Shown: positions 43,698 through 55,703 of the stretch, in pieces | How the letters are laid out: each line of letters begins with the position of its first letter | Numbering within the stretch: position 1 is the stretch's first letter | Assembly: GCF_023023025.1 (NCBI RefSeq) | Contig: NZ_CP095481.1 | Coordinates: forward strand, 744,001-808,000 | Direction: 5' to 3' | DNA length: 64,000 nt | Source of the DNA: Amycolatopsis sp. WQ 127309 | Lineage (GTDB): Bacteria > Actinomycetota > Actinomycetes > Mycobacteriales > Pseudonocardiaceae | The notes under the pieces: model-generated | What the model was told of the DNA's origin: nothing | What the model saw: only the letters and a program-made list of their open reading frames with translations | The model's database searches: none | Program-made: the position numbers and the translations under genes

Positions 43698-44537
43698 CTA
43701 TTTCCCTTTCTTCGGTCCGTACAGCACGTCGAACGTGCCGCGGAAAACCAGGTCGGCGAGCTCGCCGTCGCCGGCCGCGGCGGCCAGCTTGGCGAGTTCG
43801 CCCTCGTGATCGCCCCACGGTTCGTCGGAGGCGAAGAGCACACGATCGTGGCCGAGGCCCCGGCGTGAGATCTCCTCGACGAGCCAGCGCGGCGTGAAGC
43901 CGATCGCCCAGGACAGGTCGGTGTAGACCTGTTTCCCGGCGGCGATCCAGTCGAAGAAGCGGCCGCCAACGAGCTTGATGTGCCCGCTCATTCCGCCGCC
44001 GAAGTGGACGAGGTGCAGCTTGACGTCGCCGGCGTAAGCGTCGACGAGCTTGCCGACCTCGTCGATGTCCGACGCCGCACCCGGCGAGGTGTGGACGTGC
44101 ACGACGAGGTCGTGTTCCCTCGCGGTGGCGAAGATCTTGTCGAGCTGCAGCTTGCACGTGGGGTCGGATGCCTTGCCGCCCAGCAGGAAGCTGAGCTTCA
44201 ACGCTCGCACGCCGTCCTCGCCGGCCAGCTTCAACGCGTCGTCGGTCCGGACGGCGTCTTCGGCTCGCGGCGACACCCACAGCGCGGCGCTGATCCGGTC
44301 GTCCTTGCCCGCCGCCTCGACGCAAAGCTCGTTGAAGGAGAACGCGATCGCCGGGTCCGGGACGCCGTAGTTCGGGATCACCAGCGCGCGTTCGGTACCT
44401 TCACGGTCGAGGTCGGACAGCAGTTCGCCGATCGTCGCGCGACTGCCGATCGCGGGAGCGACCGGCGGCCCGCCGTAGAACGGGAACGCCGGCAGTACGC
44501 CCAGGTGGCGATGGGCGTCGTTGGTCCAGCGCTTCAT
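43698..44537 (-). CDS. Amidohydrolase-family (amidohydrolase_2) TIM-barrel protein
   Basis: 279 residues. NDAHRHLG near the N-terminus supplies the first metal-ligand His pair; [18 protein letters not shown] and [12 protein letters not shown] give later barrel-strand His and Asp ligands. It should hydrolyse an amide or decarboxylate a small acid. It takes the place where a short MSMEG_0570-type protein is usually found in these clusters; none is present here. ATGA overlap with the flavin enzyme upstream. Confidence 0.85.
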   Translation of the reverse strand: MKRWTNDAHRHLGVLPAFPFYGGPPVAPAIGSRATIGELLSDLDREGTERALVIPNYGVPDPAIAFSFNELCVEAAGKDDRISAALWVSPRAEDAVRTDDALKLAGEDGVRALKLSFLLGGKASDPTCKLQLDKIFATAREHDLVVHVHTSPGAASDIDEVGKLVDAYAGDVKLHLVHFGGGMSGHIKLVGGRFFDWIAAGKQVYTDLSWAIGFTPRWLVEEISRRGLGHDRVLFASDEPWGDHEGELAKLAAAAGDGELADLVFRGTFDVLYGPKKGK

Positions 44538-45853
44538 GCGACCGTCCTCGGTGCGACCCAGTCGTCGTCGGCCGGGTACGTGCTGACCGGCGTGCCCGAC
44601 AGCCAGCGGACGTCGCCGCGGCCGCCTCCGGTGATCCGCCGGGCCAGGTACTCGGCGTCGGCGGCGACACCGCAGAACCGGCCGGAACCCCAGGTGTGCT
44701 GCCAGGGCAGGCCGAGGAAGTACAGGCCGGGGCAGCTGGTGACGCCGCGGTGGTGCGTCGGGTAGCCCTTGCCGTCGAAGACCGGGACGTCGATCCAGCG
44801 GTGGTCGCGGCCGAAGCCGGTGCTCCAGACGACCGCGGAAAGCGCTTCCGCGTCGAGGGATTTCCGGCTGCCCTGTGGCTCCCAGACCGGCTTGTAGCGG
44901 TCCTCCCTCGGCGCAGCTACCCCGCGCTTCGCGATGTAGGCGTCGATGGAGTCCTTGATGCCCTCGGAGACGGCGTCCGCCGCGTCGAGGTTGCGGCGCA
45001 GGTCGTCGGCGAACGTCAGCTGTCCATTTCGGATGCTGCTGAGACGACCGTAGAGCCGCATGCCCTGGGCGGCGAACGCGCGGAGGTCGATGTCGTGGCC
45101 GCCGTCGCGTCCGGTGACGTAGTGGTTGGCGCGGAACCGGACGGCGTCCGCGTCGGCGAACTCGTCGATTCCCCGGGCGTAGTAGCCCATTTCGTCAAGC
45201 CAGGCCACGACGTCCCGGCCGCGGTAGCGGCGGGCGACGCGCGGCGCGGACCCGACGGCGAGGTGCACGCGGCGTCCGGCGAGGTGCAGGTCTTCGGCGA
45301 TCTGGCAGCCGGACTGCCCGGTGCCGACGACCAGGACGTCGCCGTCGGGCAGCTGGGCCGGGTTGCGGTACTCGGCCGAGTGCAACTGGACGACGTGCTC
45401 CGGCAACCGCTCGGCCAGCCGCGGCTTCAACGGCACCTGGTACGGGCCAGTGGCCAGCACGACGTGGTCGGCGGTCAGCTCGCCGGCCGACGTCGTCAGC
45501 CGGAACCCGCCGCCGGGCAGCGGCCGCAGCCGCTTCGCTTCGACGCCCTCGCGCAGCGGGACGTCGAAGGCCTTCACGTACGACTCGAGGTAGGTGACGA
45601 TCTCGTCCCGGACCATGAAACCGTCCGGATCATCACCCGGGTAGGGGAAACCGGGCAGCCGGCACTGCCAATTCGGCGTGACCAGGCAGAAACTGTCCCA
45701 GCGGCGGGTCCTCCATTCGTGCCCCGCGCGCTCGCGTTCGAGCACGAGGTGCCCGACTCCGGCGGAGGTCAGGCAGTGGGACATCGAGAGTCCCGCCTGG
45801 CCGCCGCCGACCACGATCACCGGCCGGTGCAGGCCGTCGAGCTCGAAGTTCAT
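44534..45853 (-). CDS. Flavin-dependent oxidoreductase, MSMEG_0569 family
   Basis: 439 residues, flavin-containing monooxygenase fold. FAD motif [15 protein letters not shown] near residue 15; NADPH motif [18 protein letters not shown] near the middle; [13 protein letters not shown] between them. Corresponds to nitH, likely a nitrogen-atom hydroxylase or oxidase. It is the first gene of the eight-gene operon. A 28-bp dyad sits about 55-80 bp upstream of its ATG. Confidence 0.9.
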   Translation of the reverse strand: MNFELDGLHRPVIVVGGGQAGLSMSHCLTSAGVGHLVLERERAGHEWRTRRWDSFCLVTPNWQCRLPGFPYPGDDPDGFMVRDEIVTYLESYVKAFDVPLREGVEAKRLRPLPGGGFRLTTSAGELTADHVVLATGPYQVPLKPRLAERLPEHVVQLHSAEYRNPAQLPDGDVLVVGTGQSGCQIAEDLHLAGRRVHLAVGSAPRVARRYRGRDVVAWLDEMGYYARGIDEFADADAVRFRANHYVTGRDGGHDIDLRAFAAQGMRLYGRLSSIRNGQLTFADDLRRNLDAADAVSEGIKDSIDAYIAKRGVAAPREDRYKPVWEPQGSRKSLDAEALSAVVWSTGFGRDHRWIDVPVFDGKGYPTHHRGVTSCPGLYFLGLPWQHTWGSGRFCGVAADAEYLARRITGGGRGDVRWLSGTPVSTYPADDDWVAPRTVA

Positions 45854-45907
45854 GCCGATCAGTGCAACGGCGAACCATTTCCGGACGGTTTCATCCGGAA
45901 CATCGGC

Positions 45908-45935
45908 GCGTTACCAGAACGCCGTTGAGTAACGC
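45908..45935. promoter_or_regulatory. Dyad upstream of the Nit1C-like operon
   Basis: The 7-bp arms GCGTTAC (45908-45914) and GTAACGC (45929-45935) are perfectly inverted over a 14-nt spacer. The centre is about 69 bp upstream of the operon start. It is a plausible operator; GTTAC/GTAAC resembles GlnR half-sites but the full GlnR pattern is not matched. Confidence 0.5.
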
Positions 45936-46255
45936 TTCGCCCCGCGCCCGGTTAACACTCGGGCGGCCGCGATGCGTTGCAGCACAGGGAATCGTGGTAG
46001 TCGACCGGCTGTTGGCGCGGATCAGCTCCCGCAACGGCTGGGTCGCGTCTCCGGCCTGCGGATGGCGGCGGCGCGAGGTTCCGACAAGCGACCGCGGCGC
46101 GAACCAGCGACCGGTCGCCATGCTGCGCCACCGAGCTTCGGCAGCGCCGCGAAGTTCCGGCGAGCCGATGATCGCGGCGCGGACCAGCGGCCGTACCGCG
46201 TCACCGGTCGTCAGGCAGCGGCGGCACCGCAAGGCTCCGACGACCGCGGGGCGGG
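45936..46255. other. Gene-free stretch with three degenerate 76-80 bp repeats
   Basis: No supported gene lies between the dyad and the TM-protein stop. From about 46065 a degenerate unit recurs three times, aligned on GTTCCGAC (46079), GTTCCGGC (46155) and GCTCCGAC (46235), each followed by CGCGGCGCG-like and CAGCGACCG-like words. These are old, diverged tandem copies of unknown role. Confidence 0.5.
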
Positions 46256-46855
46256 TCAGCGACCGGGGCGGCCGTGCCCGTGCTGCCACGAGCTGATCGC
46301 CGAGCTCACCATGTCGCGCCACTGGTCCTCGGGCGGTGGCGGCGTCGACGACGTCGCCACCGGGTTCGCGGGCTTACGTCCGGCGACGGGCCGGCTCGTC
46401 GTCTTGACGGGGGTGTCCTGCAGCCCGGCGGTGAGCGGCGGCGGTTCGGCCGAGGCGCTGAACGTCGCGACGGCCTCGCTGGAGGTCGCGGGCGGCGGTG
46501 GCGCGGCGGCCCCCGGCGGCGGCACAGCCGTCCCGCCGACCTCGTGCGGCTGGAACAGCACCACGGCGGCCAGCCCGAGCGCGACGGCCGCGACCGCCCC
46601 GATGACGAACGGCTGCGTACGTCGCGGCCGGTCGTCCGGCGGGGCGTCGAGCGGACGGTCGTCAGCGACGTCTTCGGCCGCCAGTTCGGCGTCGAGGATC
46701 GCCAGCGGGTCGGGTCTGGGCTCTTCGGGTTCGGCGGCAAGCTCCTCGGCGAGCTTCGCGTCGAGTTCACCGCGGATCATCAGCGGCTTCGTCTGCGAGA
46801 GGTTCACCAGTTCGGCGACCGAGGGGAGTTCGCCCTCACCGCCCGTGCGTGCCAT
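46256..46855 (-). CDS. Single-pass membrane protein of unknown function
   Basis: 199 residues from ATG 46855. The cytoplasmic N-terminal ~85 residues are acidic, with a DPLAILDAELAAEDVADD stretch and a basic RPRRTQ just before one TM helix (PFVIGAVAAVALGLAAVVLF). The outer part is Pro/Ala/Ser/Thr-rich and low complexity. The arrangement looks like an anti-sigma or cell-envelope linker protein, but no known domain is visible. It is followed on the same strand by nothing coupled, and preceded by the GNAT gene. Confidence 0.7.
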   Translation of the reverse strand: MARTGGEGELPSVAELVNLSQTKPLMIRGELDAKLAEELAAEPEEPRPDPLAILDAELAAEDVADDRPLDAPPDDRPRRTQPFVIGAVAAVALGLAAVVLFQPHEVGGTAVPPPGAAAPPPPATSSEAVATFSASAEPPPLTAGLQDTPVKTTSRPVAGRKPANPVATSSTPPPPEDQWRDMVSSAISSWQHGHGRPGR

Positions 46856-46942
46856 CGAAGGACCTCCACCTGCCGGCGTCACCTGGCCGCGTACGGGGGT
46901 CACCCTACTGGGCGACTACAGGGTGGAGTCCACCGTGTGCCG

Positions 46943-47626
46943 TCAGCTCCACCAGTGCGCGTCACCGACGCTGGTGAAGCCCAGGGAGTCGTAGAGCGGC
47001 TTGCCCGCCCGAGCGGCGGTCAACGTCACGGGCAGGCCGTCGAACTGCCGCAGCACGGCGTGCATCAGCGTCCGCCCGATGCCCTTCGAGCGGTGCTCCG
47101 GCATCGTCGTCACCCAGTACGCGCCGCCGACGCCGCCGTGGGCCATGGTCAGGCAGGCACCCGCGTCGCCGAGGGTGAAGAAGACCGGACCGTCCTGCTC
47201 CAGCAGCGACGGCGGGAAGACGTCGTCGGCCCGGTAGTGCTCCAGCGGGAAGCCGTCCACGACGATGCGCCCGGCCCGGACCAGGTCGCCGCCGGTCTCG
47301 ACACGGCGGACACCGGCGGGCTCGGGCGCGGGCGCCGGTTCGCGCACCATCACCGGCAGGGAGCGCGCGGTCATCCCGATGGTCGTGAGGTCGAGCGTGC
47401 CGAAGGGATCCTCGACCATCAGGGCGCGGCCGCCGTCCTGGTAGGTCTTCGCGGTCGGCGCCGGGTCTTCCCCGGGATCCGGGGTGGTCAGCATGATCCG
47501 CACGCCGGCCGGGCCGTCGATCGCCACGAAGCCGTCGTGCTCCCGGACGTCGTGGCCACGAGCCCGGCCGAGGATGGTCCACATCGCGACGGCGTTGTCG
47601 CAGGCCTGCTGCAGACGCTTGGTCAT
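46943..47626 (-). CDS. GNAT-family N-acetyltransferase
   Basis: 227 residues. The acetyl-CoA site is EHRSKGIGRTLMHAVL (R/QxxGxG/A type). The final KPLYDSLGFTSVGDAHWW is the typical last strand of GNAT domains. The N-terminal half is a degenerate second GNAT-like domain (AVAMWTILGRARGHDVREHDG), as in many two-domain actinobacterial members. It stands alone. Substrate unknown. Confidence 0.85.
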   Translation of the reverse strand: MTKRLQQACDNAVAMWTILGRARGHDVREHDGFVAIDGPAGVRIMLTTPDPGEDPAPTAKTYQDGGRALMVEDPFGTLDLTTIGMTARSLPVMVREPAPAPEPAGVRRVETGGDLVRAGRIVVDGFPLEHYRADDVFPPSLLEQDGPVFFTLGDAGACLTMAHGGVGGAYWVTTMPEHRSKGIGRTLMHAVLRQFDGLPVTLTAARAGKPLYDSLGFTSVGDAHWWS

Positions 47627-47754
47627 GCCGGGCAGCCTAAGACGGGATTGGCCCAGCCCACAGAGCCAATTCGAGGTTCTCGGACCGGGCCACTGCCGAC
47701 CGGCGCCGAAGCAGACAGAACAGATCCACCTGACTACGTCGGGCGAAACGACCG

Positions 47755-50370
47755 TCAGCCGGCGCCGAGACAGACGAAGGGGCGGCGGAACGGGTCGACC
47801 GCGATCGCGTCGGCCAGGGCCAGCGCGGGACTGTCGCGGACCGCGAGGGCCCGGTAGTAGTCGTCCATCGCGGCGGCCGAGGCGAGGTCGCCGACGCGGG
47901 ACAGGGGCGCGATCACCGTCCGCGAGCCGCTCGCCAGCAGGGCGCTGGCGAACCCGAGGGCCTCGTCGCCCGGCCGGATGCGGTTGAGCGCGAGCTCGCA
48001 GGCGGCGAACACGACCTGCCGCGGCGGCTGCCGCAATCCGGCCATCTCGTGCCCGAACAGCGCGCCGTCGGCGAGCTCGAGGCGCGAGAAGAGCGCGTTC
48101 TCCGGCTCGTGCGCGCCGTGGGCGGCGAAGTGGGCCAGCTTGGCGCCGTCCATCGCGCGCAGCACGGACTTCACGGTCGCCTTGGCGCCGGTCATCGTCG
48201 TCGCGGTGCGGTAGTGCGTGGTCAGCTTCTCGAGTTCACCGCGCGCGCCGGCCAGCCCCGGCCCGCGGACGAGCACGATCTTGCGGGCGCGAGACAGCTT
48301 CGTCCGCTCGGCGGCGAGCCACGCGGTCGCGGACGGCGCGACGACGGTCGGCCGGCCCCGCAGCCCCGGCAGCACGCCCCACGGCACGGCGTACAGCGGC
48401 CCGGTGGGAACGATGACGAGCTCACGGTCGCCGAACAGCTTCTCCAGGGGCTGGATCAGCTGCGCGTCGAGCTTGTCGGCCTGCTTGCGCGCCGACACCA
48501 TGACGACCTCGGCCAGCCGCTCGGGCAGGTTGTCCGGCGCGAGCGCGTCGAGGTCGACGTTCAGCACGCGCGCGGACTCGGCGGCGTCCCCGGCCGACCC
48601 GAGCCGCACCAGCCGGCACTCACCCCCGGCGACGACCACCGCGACCAGCTCGTCCCCGGAGGCGGCGAAGCTGACCAAGGCCCGCTCGCCGAGCTGCCCG
48701 ACGACTTCGCCCAACCCGGCCACCGGCCGCGGCCGGCCCCAGCGCCCGGTGTGCCAGCCGAGCCGCTGGGCTTCCCGCAGGCGTTCGTTGTACTTGGCGC
48801 GCAGGCCCGCGATCGGGTGCCCGTCGTGCTGGGCCTCCTGGATGGCCTGCCCGAGACCCCGCACCTCGGCCACCCGCGCGGCCAGCTCGGGATCGGTCCC
48901 GGCGGAGAGCGGTTCGTAGCGGTAGGTCTGCGCACGGGTCCGCTCCAGCCAGACGAAGAGCCGCCGGGCGTCATTGCGCTCCAGCACCAGCTTCACGGCG
49001 AGGTCGGCGAGCTCTTGACCGTGCAACGCGGTCCCGGACACGAGGTCCAGCCCACCCATCCGATCCCGGACGGCGTCGAGCTCGGTCAGCCCGGACCGGA
49101 TCTCGGTGAGCGCCTTGGCCCGGCTCCCCTGAGCAACGGCCAGCTCGGCCCGGCAGAGCCGCCGAAGCATCCGGTAGTCGATCGGAGTCAGCTGCCCGGG
49201 CCGCGGCACTTTCTGCAGCGTCTCGGCGGCCCGCTTGAGGTTCCCCCGCCGGATGTCGAGCCGGACAGCGAGCATCCGAGCGGTAGCGGCCTGGTCGACC
49301 AGCTGCGGTTGCGACATTTTCTCGGCGGTGTTGATCGCCCGCGTGGGCAACGCCGAAGGCACGGTGTCCTCGCGCAACGCCTGGCGCGTGTCCGCGTGCA
49401 ACCCGACGATCGTCGCGTTGGCCGTGCACGTCCGGCACCCCGCACGCTGCATGCCACGCCGCGCCGAAGCCGCCATCTGCCGGGCGAGTTCGAGTTCGTC
49501 GTTGAGCAGAGCGGCCGATGCCCGGTGGATCTCCGCGAACGCCAGTTCGCGAGTGATCACCTGCTCATTCCGCATCAGCTCGAGGACTTCGTCGAGGTGC
49601 CCGGAGGCCTCTTCGGCCAGCCCGGCGGACAAGAGCGCTTCCGCCTGTTCGAGCTGCAGGAGAGCCGGGATCTCTCGGCCCAGGCCGCGGTAGGTGCGTT
49701 CACTCTCCTCGTACAGCCGCAGGGCTTCGGGAACGTCCCCGGTGCGCTGGGCCAAGCCCCCCAGAGTCCGCCGGACGTCCGCGGCGACCGTGCCCAGCTC
49801 GTACTTCTCGGCCAGCTCGATCGACCGGGTCAGGTCCTCGCGGGCCTGCCCGACGTTGCCCAGCTTCGTGTGCGACCAGCCACGCGTGGAGAGCGTCTGG
49901 ACGAACGCGCCCATGCGGGCCTCGGGGTTCGGACCCTTCTCCAACCGGTACTCGTGGTGCTCGATCGACTGGTCGAAGTACTTGATGCTCTCTTCGTAGC
50001 GCCCGACGGTCATGAGCTTCACGGCGTAGTTGTGGTTGAGAGAGCCGTTGAGCTCGGCTCGAAGCACCAAGTCCGACACGGTGCTGACGAGCAGCCGAAC
50101 ATCGTCCAGTCCGGCCAGCCCCGCCGGCACGTCCCCGGTGATCTCGGTCGACATCGCCGCCAAGGTGCTGGCCAGCCGGATCCGGGTGACCAGCCAGTCG
50201 GTGTGGTGCTCGTCGTGCACCGGGTAGATGGAGTCGAGCATGCCCATTCCCCGACGCAGCAACCTGACACCCTCGCGGTAGCGACCCACGCAAGACGCGT
50301 CAGTGGCGGCCTTCTGAAGGGTGCGGACCCTCTCGATGACGTCGGACGGGTCCAGGTTTGTCACAGGCAC
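47755..50370 (-). CDS. TPR-CHAT protein (caspase-like protease candidate)
   Basis: 871 residues from GTG 50370. The N-terminal ~500 residues are helical repeats of TPR type (NYAVKLMTVGRYEESIKYFDQSIEHH; DVPEALRLYEESERTYRG). The C-terminal CHAT domain has the catalytic dyad intact: His751 in HFAAHGAHEPEN and Cys791 in VVFAACELALN. Such TPR-CHAT proteins can be proteases activated by partner binding, some in defence systems with gasdermins or Cas7-11. No gasdermin-like gene is adjacent; a 61-residue peptide gene lies directly upstream on the same strand. Confidence 0.9.
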   Translation of the reverse strand: MPVTNLDPSDVIERVRTLQKAATDASCVGRYREGVRLLRRGMGMLDSIYPVHDEHHTDWLVTRIRLASTLAAMSTEITGDVPAGLAGLDDVRLLVSTVSDLVLRAELNGSLNHNYAVKLMTVGRYEESIKYFDQSIEHHEYRLEKGPNPEARMGAFVQTLSTRGWSHTKLGNVGQAREDLTRSIELAEKYELGTVAADVRRTLGGLAQRTGDVPEALRLYEESERTYRGLGREIPALLQLEQAEALLSAGLAEEASGHLDEVLELMRNEQVITRELAFAEIHRASAALLNDELELARQMAASARRGMQRAGCRTCTANATIVGLHADTRQALREDTVPSALPTRAINTAEKMSQPQLVDQAATARMLAVRLDIRRGNLKRAAETLQKVPRPGQLTPIDYRMLRRLCRAELAVAQGSRAKALTEIRSGLTELDAVRDRMGGLDLVSGTALHGQELADLAVKLVLERNDARRLFVWLERTRAQTYRYEPLSAGTDPELAARVAEVRGLGQAIQEAQHDGHPIAGLRAKYNERLREAQRLGWHTGRWGRPRPVAGLGEVVGQLGERALVSFAASGDELVAVVVAGGECRLVRLGSAGDAAESARVLNVDLDALAPDNLPERLAEVVMVSARKQADKLDAQLIQPLEKLFGDRELVIVPTGPLYAVPWGVLPGLRGRPTVVAPSATAWLAAERTKLSRARKIVLVRGPGLAGARGELEKLTTHYRTATTMTGAKATVKSVLRAMDGAKLAHFAAHGAHEPENALFSRLELADGALFGHEMAGLRQPPRQVVFAACELALNRIRPGDEALGFASALLASGSRTVIAPLSRVGDLASAAAMDDYYRALAVRDSPALALADAIAVDPFRRPFVCLGAG

Positions 50371-50404
50371 TCTCCTATGACAGCACAGCTGGTAACAGAA
50401 TGAA

Positions 50405-50437
50405 GCCCGCCTACCGGTCGAAGATCGGCAGGCGGGC
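50405..50437 (-). terminator. Hairpin between the 61-aa peptide and CHAT genes
   Basis: Arms GCCCGCCT and AGGCGGGC pair perfectly, with CCG/CGG continuing inside past one mismatch, around a short loop. It lies after the peptide stop and before the CHAT start. It would end or attenuate read-through from the peptide gene. Confidence 0.6.
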
Positions 50438-50456
50438 GGTTACAGCTCGGTGAAGC

Positions 50457-50642
50457 TCAGCGCGCGACCTGGTAGCAGGGCGACCCGCAGTTCGGCGTCA
50501 TGACCGGTCCGTCACTCTTCGGGTGATCGTGACCGAGGTGCACCCAGCCGTGCTCGTCGGCTTCCGGGTGCGGGACCACCGGGCCGGCCTTTTCGACCGG
50601 CTCCGGGGTTTCTTCGGGCTTGGTGTCCGTGGGCGTCGACAT
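50457..50642 (-). CDS. 61-residue peptide upstream of CHAT gene
   Basis: ATG 50642 is preceded by GAGAGGAG about 8 nt upstream, a strong ribosome-binding site. The peptide is acidic with an N-terminal Pro/Glu/Thr region, a His-rich middle (HGWVHLGHDHP) and a C-terminal tail TPNCGSPCYQVAR with two Cys. No signal peptide or TM helix. It could be a partner or substrate of the CHAT protein, or a ribosomally made peptide precursor; neither is shown by sequence alone. The family is not one I can name. Confidence 0.65.
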   Translation of the reverse strand: MSTPTDTKPEETPEPVEKAGPVVPHPEADEHGWVHLGHDHPKSDGPVMTPNCGSPCYQVAR

Positions 50643-53540
<2,898 letters not shown>

Positions 53541-53621
53541 GGTGACACCCTGCGTTCGAACGGTCACAGGATCCGCTATGTTCGCTGGAGGTACCGGTTC
53601 CCGGCGAACGGAGTGAGTCCA

Positions 53622-55292
53622 GTGGGGGTGCACCGGATCTGGCACCACGGACTGGTCCCCGTCGAGGGGAAACGCCCCTTGGACGCGTTGCGCAGCAGGC
53701 TCATCAGCCGGCAACGGCAGCACGACGACTACACCGTCACCGATCTCGGCTCGTCCGACGACGGCGGGTCGCGCCGGTGCGACCTGAAGTTCGCGTGGCT
53801 CGGCCACGAAGGCCGCTACTCCGTTCAGGTATTGCTTTCGCTCTGCTACCGCGCCGGCGAGGACCGCGTGGCGTGGTTGCTGGCGGCGGCGTGCACGCGG
53901 CCGTGGCGCAGTTGCCACGAAGCGCCGGCGCAGCGGATCGGCTTGGAGGAGCTGGGCGCCAGCGGCAGCGACGAGATCCCGATCGACGGGCCGGTGCTCT
54001 CGATGCACGGCTGGTCCCGCGAGGAGTGCGACCGCGTCGCGGATCTGCTCGCCGAGGCGCTGGTGGCGCCGTGGCGGACGTCGGCGGTGCTGGTGCTCAC
54101 CGAACCGCCGGCGGCGCCGGTCGAGGGCTGGCCGGGGCTGGTGAACGTGTTCGACGTCGACGACCGCTTCCGCCGCACCCTCAACAGCCACCTGCCGCTC
54201 GGCTGCGCGGTGCCGCTGGGCGCGCGGCTGTTCGTCCCGCCGTGCGACGAGCTGCCGGACTTCGTGGAAGCGACCCTCCCGATGGCGGACCAGGCGCTCG
54301 AGGACGCCATGACGCGGTTCATCCAGACGCGGGGCCGGACGCCGCTGCCCGAGGAGTGGGCGGATGTGCCGAGCGTGCGGGCCTGGTACGCGGCGGACCC
54401 GTTCGCGGCGCCGGAGCGGGAACCCGACACCGGGGTGACCGAGAAGCTGGACCGCGCCGAGCGCGAGCTGGCGGAGGCGCGCGGCGTGATCACCATCTTG
54501 CGTAAGAAGGCCAAGACCGGCGCGGAAGAACGGGATCGCGCGACCCGTGAGGTGAAGGCGCTCCGCACCCGCATCGAGGAGCTGTCGGCGACCGACATCG
54601 CCTGTCTGCAGGAGCAGCTCGCGCAGCTTCAGGAGGCGCTGGACGACTACACGCGCGCCTTCGACGAGGTGGAGGCCGAACGCGACGAGCTCAGACGGGC
54701 TAACGGGTTGCTGGCCGGCACGCTGACCCGCTACCACGACGCGGGCACCGAGGTCGCCGACGCCGAGCTTCCACCGGACGACTTCCCGAGCTTCGCCGAC
54801 CTCATCGGCGCGGCCGCGGCGACGCTCGAGCACCTGGAGATCACGGCCGAAGCCGCGCCGACGGCGATCCTCGACCACCACCCGAAAGCCGCGGCGTGGC
54901 GCCGGAAGGCGTGGGACGCGCTCCGCACGCTCGACGCGTACGCGCGGGCTCGCCGGTCGCTGCTCGACGCCGGCCTGGACCCGGGACCCGAGCTGTCGGA
55001 CGTGCTCGCGTTCGCCCGCACCGGCCAGCCGGGCTCGCTGATCAGCGCCAACATCATCGCACTGGCCGAGTCGGACACCGTGACGACCAACGAGCGGCTC
55101 CGGCAGGCGCGGACGTTCCGCGTCGACCCGCGGACGAACCCGGCGGGGCGCGACTACTTCGGCGCCCACATCGCGCTGGAGCGCTTCAAGTCGCCGGCGC
55201 CGCGGCTGCACTTCCTCGACGACACCGATCGCACGGGCACGGTGTACGTCGGGTACCTGGGCGCCCACCTGCCAACATCGAAGACCAACTGA
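53622..55292 (+). CDS. Large coiled-coil protein with conserved C-terminal module
   Basis: 556 residues from GTG 53622 (GGAG about 9 nt upstream; GTG 53613 is possible). The N-terminal ~230 residues are a mixed fold with several Trp and Cys. Residues ~270-375 form a long coiled coil (ERDRATREVKALRTRIEEL). The last 60 residues (AGRDYFGAHIALERF, HFLDDTDRTGTVYVGYLG) form a compact module that I recall at the end of various uncharacterised actinobacterial proteins. Function unknown. Followed at 15 bp by a NUDIX gene. Confidence 0.8.
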   Translation: MGVHRIWHHGLVPVEGKRPLDALRSRLISRQRQHDDYTVTDLGSSDDGGSRRCDLKFAWLGHEGRYSVQVLLSLCYRAGEDRVAWLLAAACTRPWRSCHEAPAQRIGLEELGASGSDEIPIDGPVLSMHGWSREECDRVADLLAEALVAPWRTSAVLVLTEPPAAPVEGWPGLVNVFDVDDRFRRTLNSHLPLGCAVPLGARLFVPPCDELPDFVEATLPMADQALEDAMTRFIQTRGRTPLPEEWADVPSVRAWYAADPFAAPEREPDTGVTEKLDRAERELAEARGVITILRKKAKTGAEERDRATREVKALRTRIEELSATDIACLQEQLAQLQEALDDYTRAFDEVEAERDELRRANGLLAGTLTRYHDAGTEVADAELPPDDFPSFADLIGAAAATLEHLEITAEAAPTAILDHHPKAAAWRRKAWDALRTLDAYARARRSLLDAGLDPGPELSDVLAFARTGQPGSLISANIIALAESDTVTTNERLRQARTFRVDPRTNPAGRDYFGAHIALERFKSPAPRLHFLDDTDRTGTVYVGYLGAHLPTSKTN

Positions 55293-55307
55293 GCGAGAAT
55301 CGCGGGC

Positions 55308-55703
55308 ATGACGGACCACAAGCACCTCGCGTACTGCTGGATCGCCCGCGGTGACGAGGTGCTGTTTCTCCGCCGCGCGCCCGGCGTCTTCCTCGCCGGG
55401 CGCTGGGAACTGCCGGGCGGGACGGCCGAACCGGGCGAACCTTTCGAGGCCACAGCGGTGCGCGAAGCGGCGGAGGAAACCGGGCTGACGGTGCGGATCA
55501 CCGGGGAACGCGGCCGCGATTCCTGGCCGGACATCACGGGACGGCCGCTGCAGATCCACGCGATCTTCTACACGGCCGAGGAAACGGGCGCGGGCGAAGT
55601 GGCGCTCAATCCCGGAGAACACGATGACTTCGCGTGGCTTACGCCAGCGGCAGCACGCGCTTTGGAGCTGCCGGAGCACTTTCGCCGACTGCTGTCTTCG
55701 TAG
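55308..55703 (+). CDS. NUDIX hydrolase
   Basis: 131 residues. The Nudix box is complete: GGTAEPGEPFEATAVREAAEETGL matches Gx5Ex7REUxEExGU, giving the metal-binding glutamates. The enzyme cleaves nucleoside diphosphate-linked compounds; size fits a MutT-like or general phosphohydrolase. It is 15 bp after the coiled-coil gene and probably cotranscribed with it. Confidence 0.92.
   Translation: MTDHKHLAYCWIARGDEVLFLRRAPGVFLAGRWELPGGTAEPGEPFEATAVREAAEETGLTVRITGERGRDSWPDITGRPLQIHAIFYTAEETGAGEVALNPGEHDDFAWLTPAAARALELPEHFRRLLSS

Noticed and set aside
45862..46296. 144-residue plus-strand gene over the degenerate repeats
   Set aside because: Product is a translation of the decayed 76-80 bp repeats and overlaps the convergent TM-protein gene.
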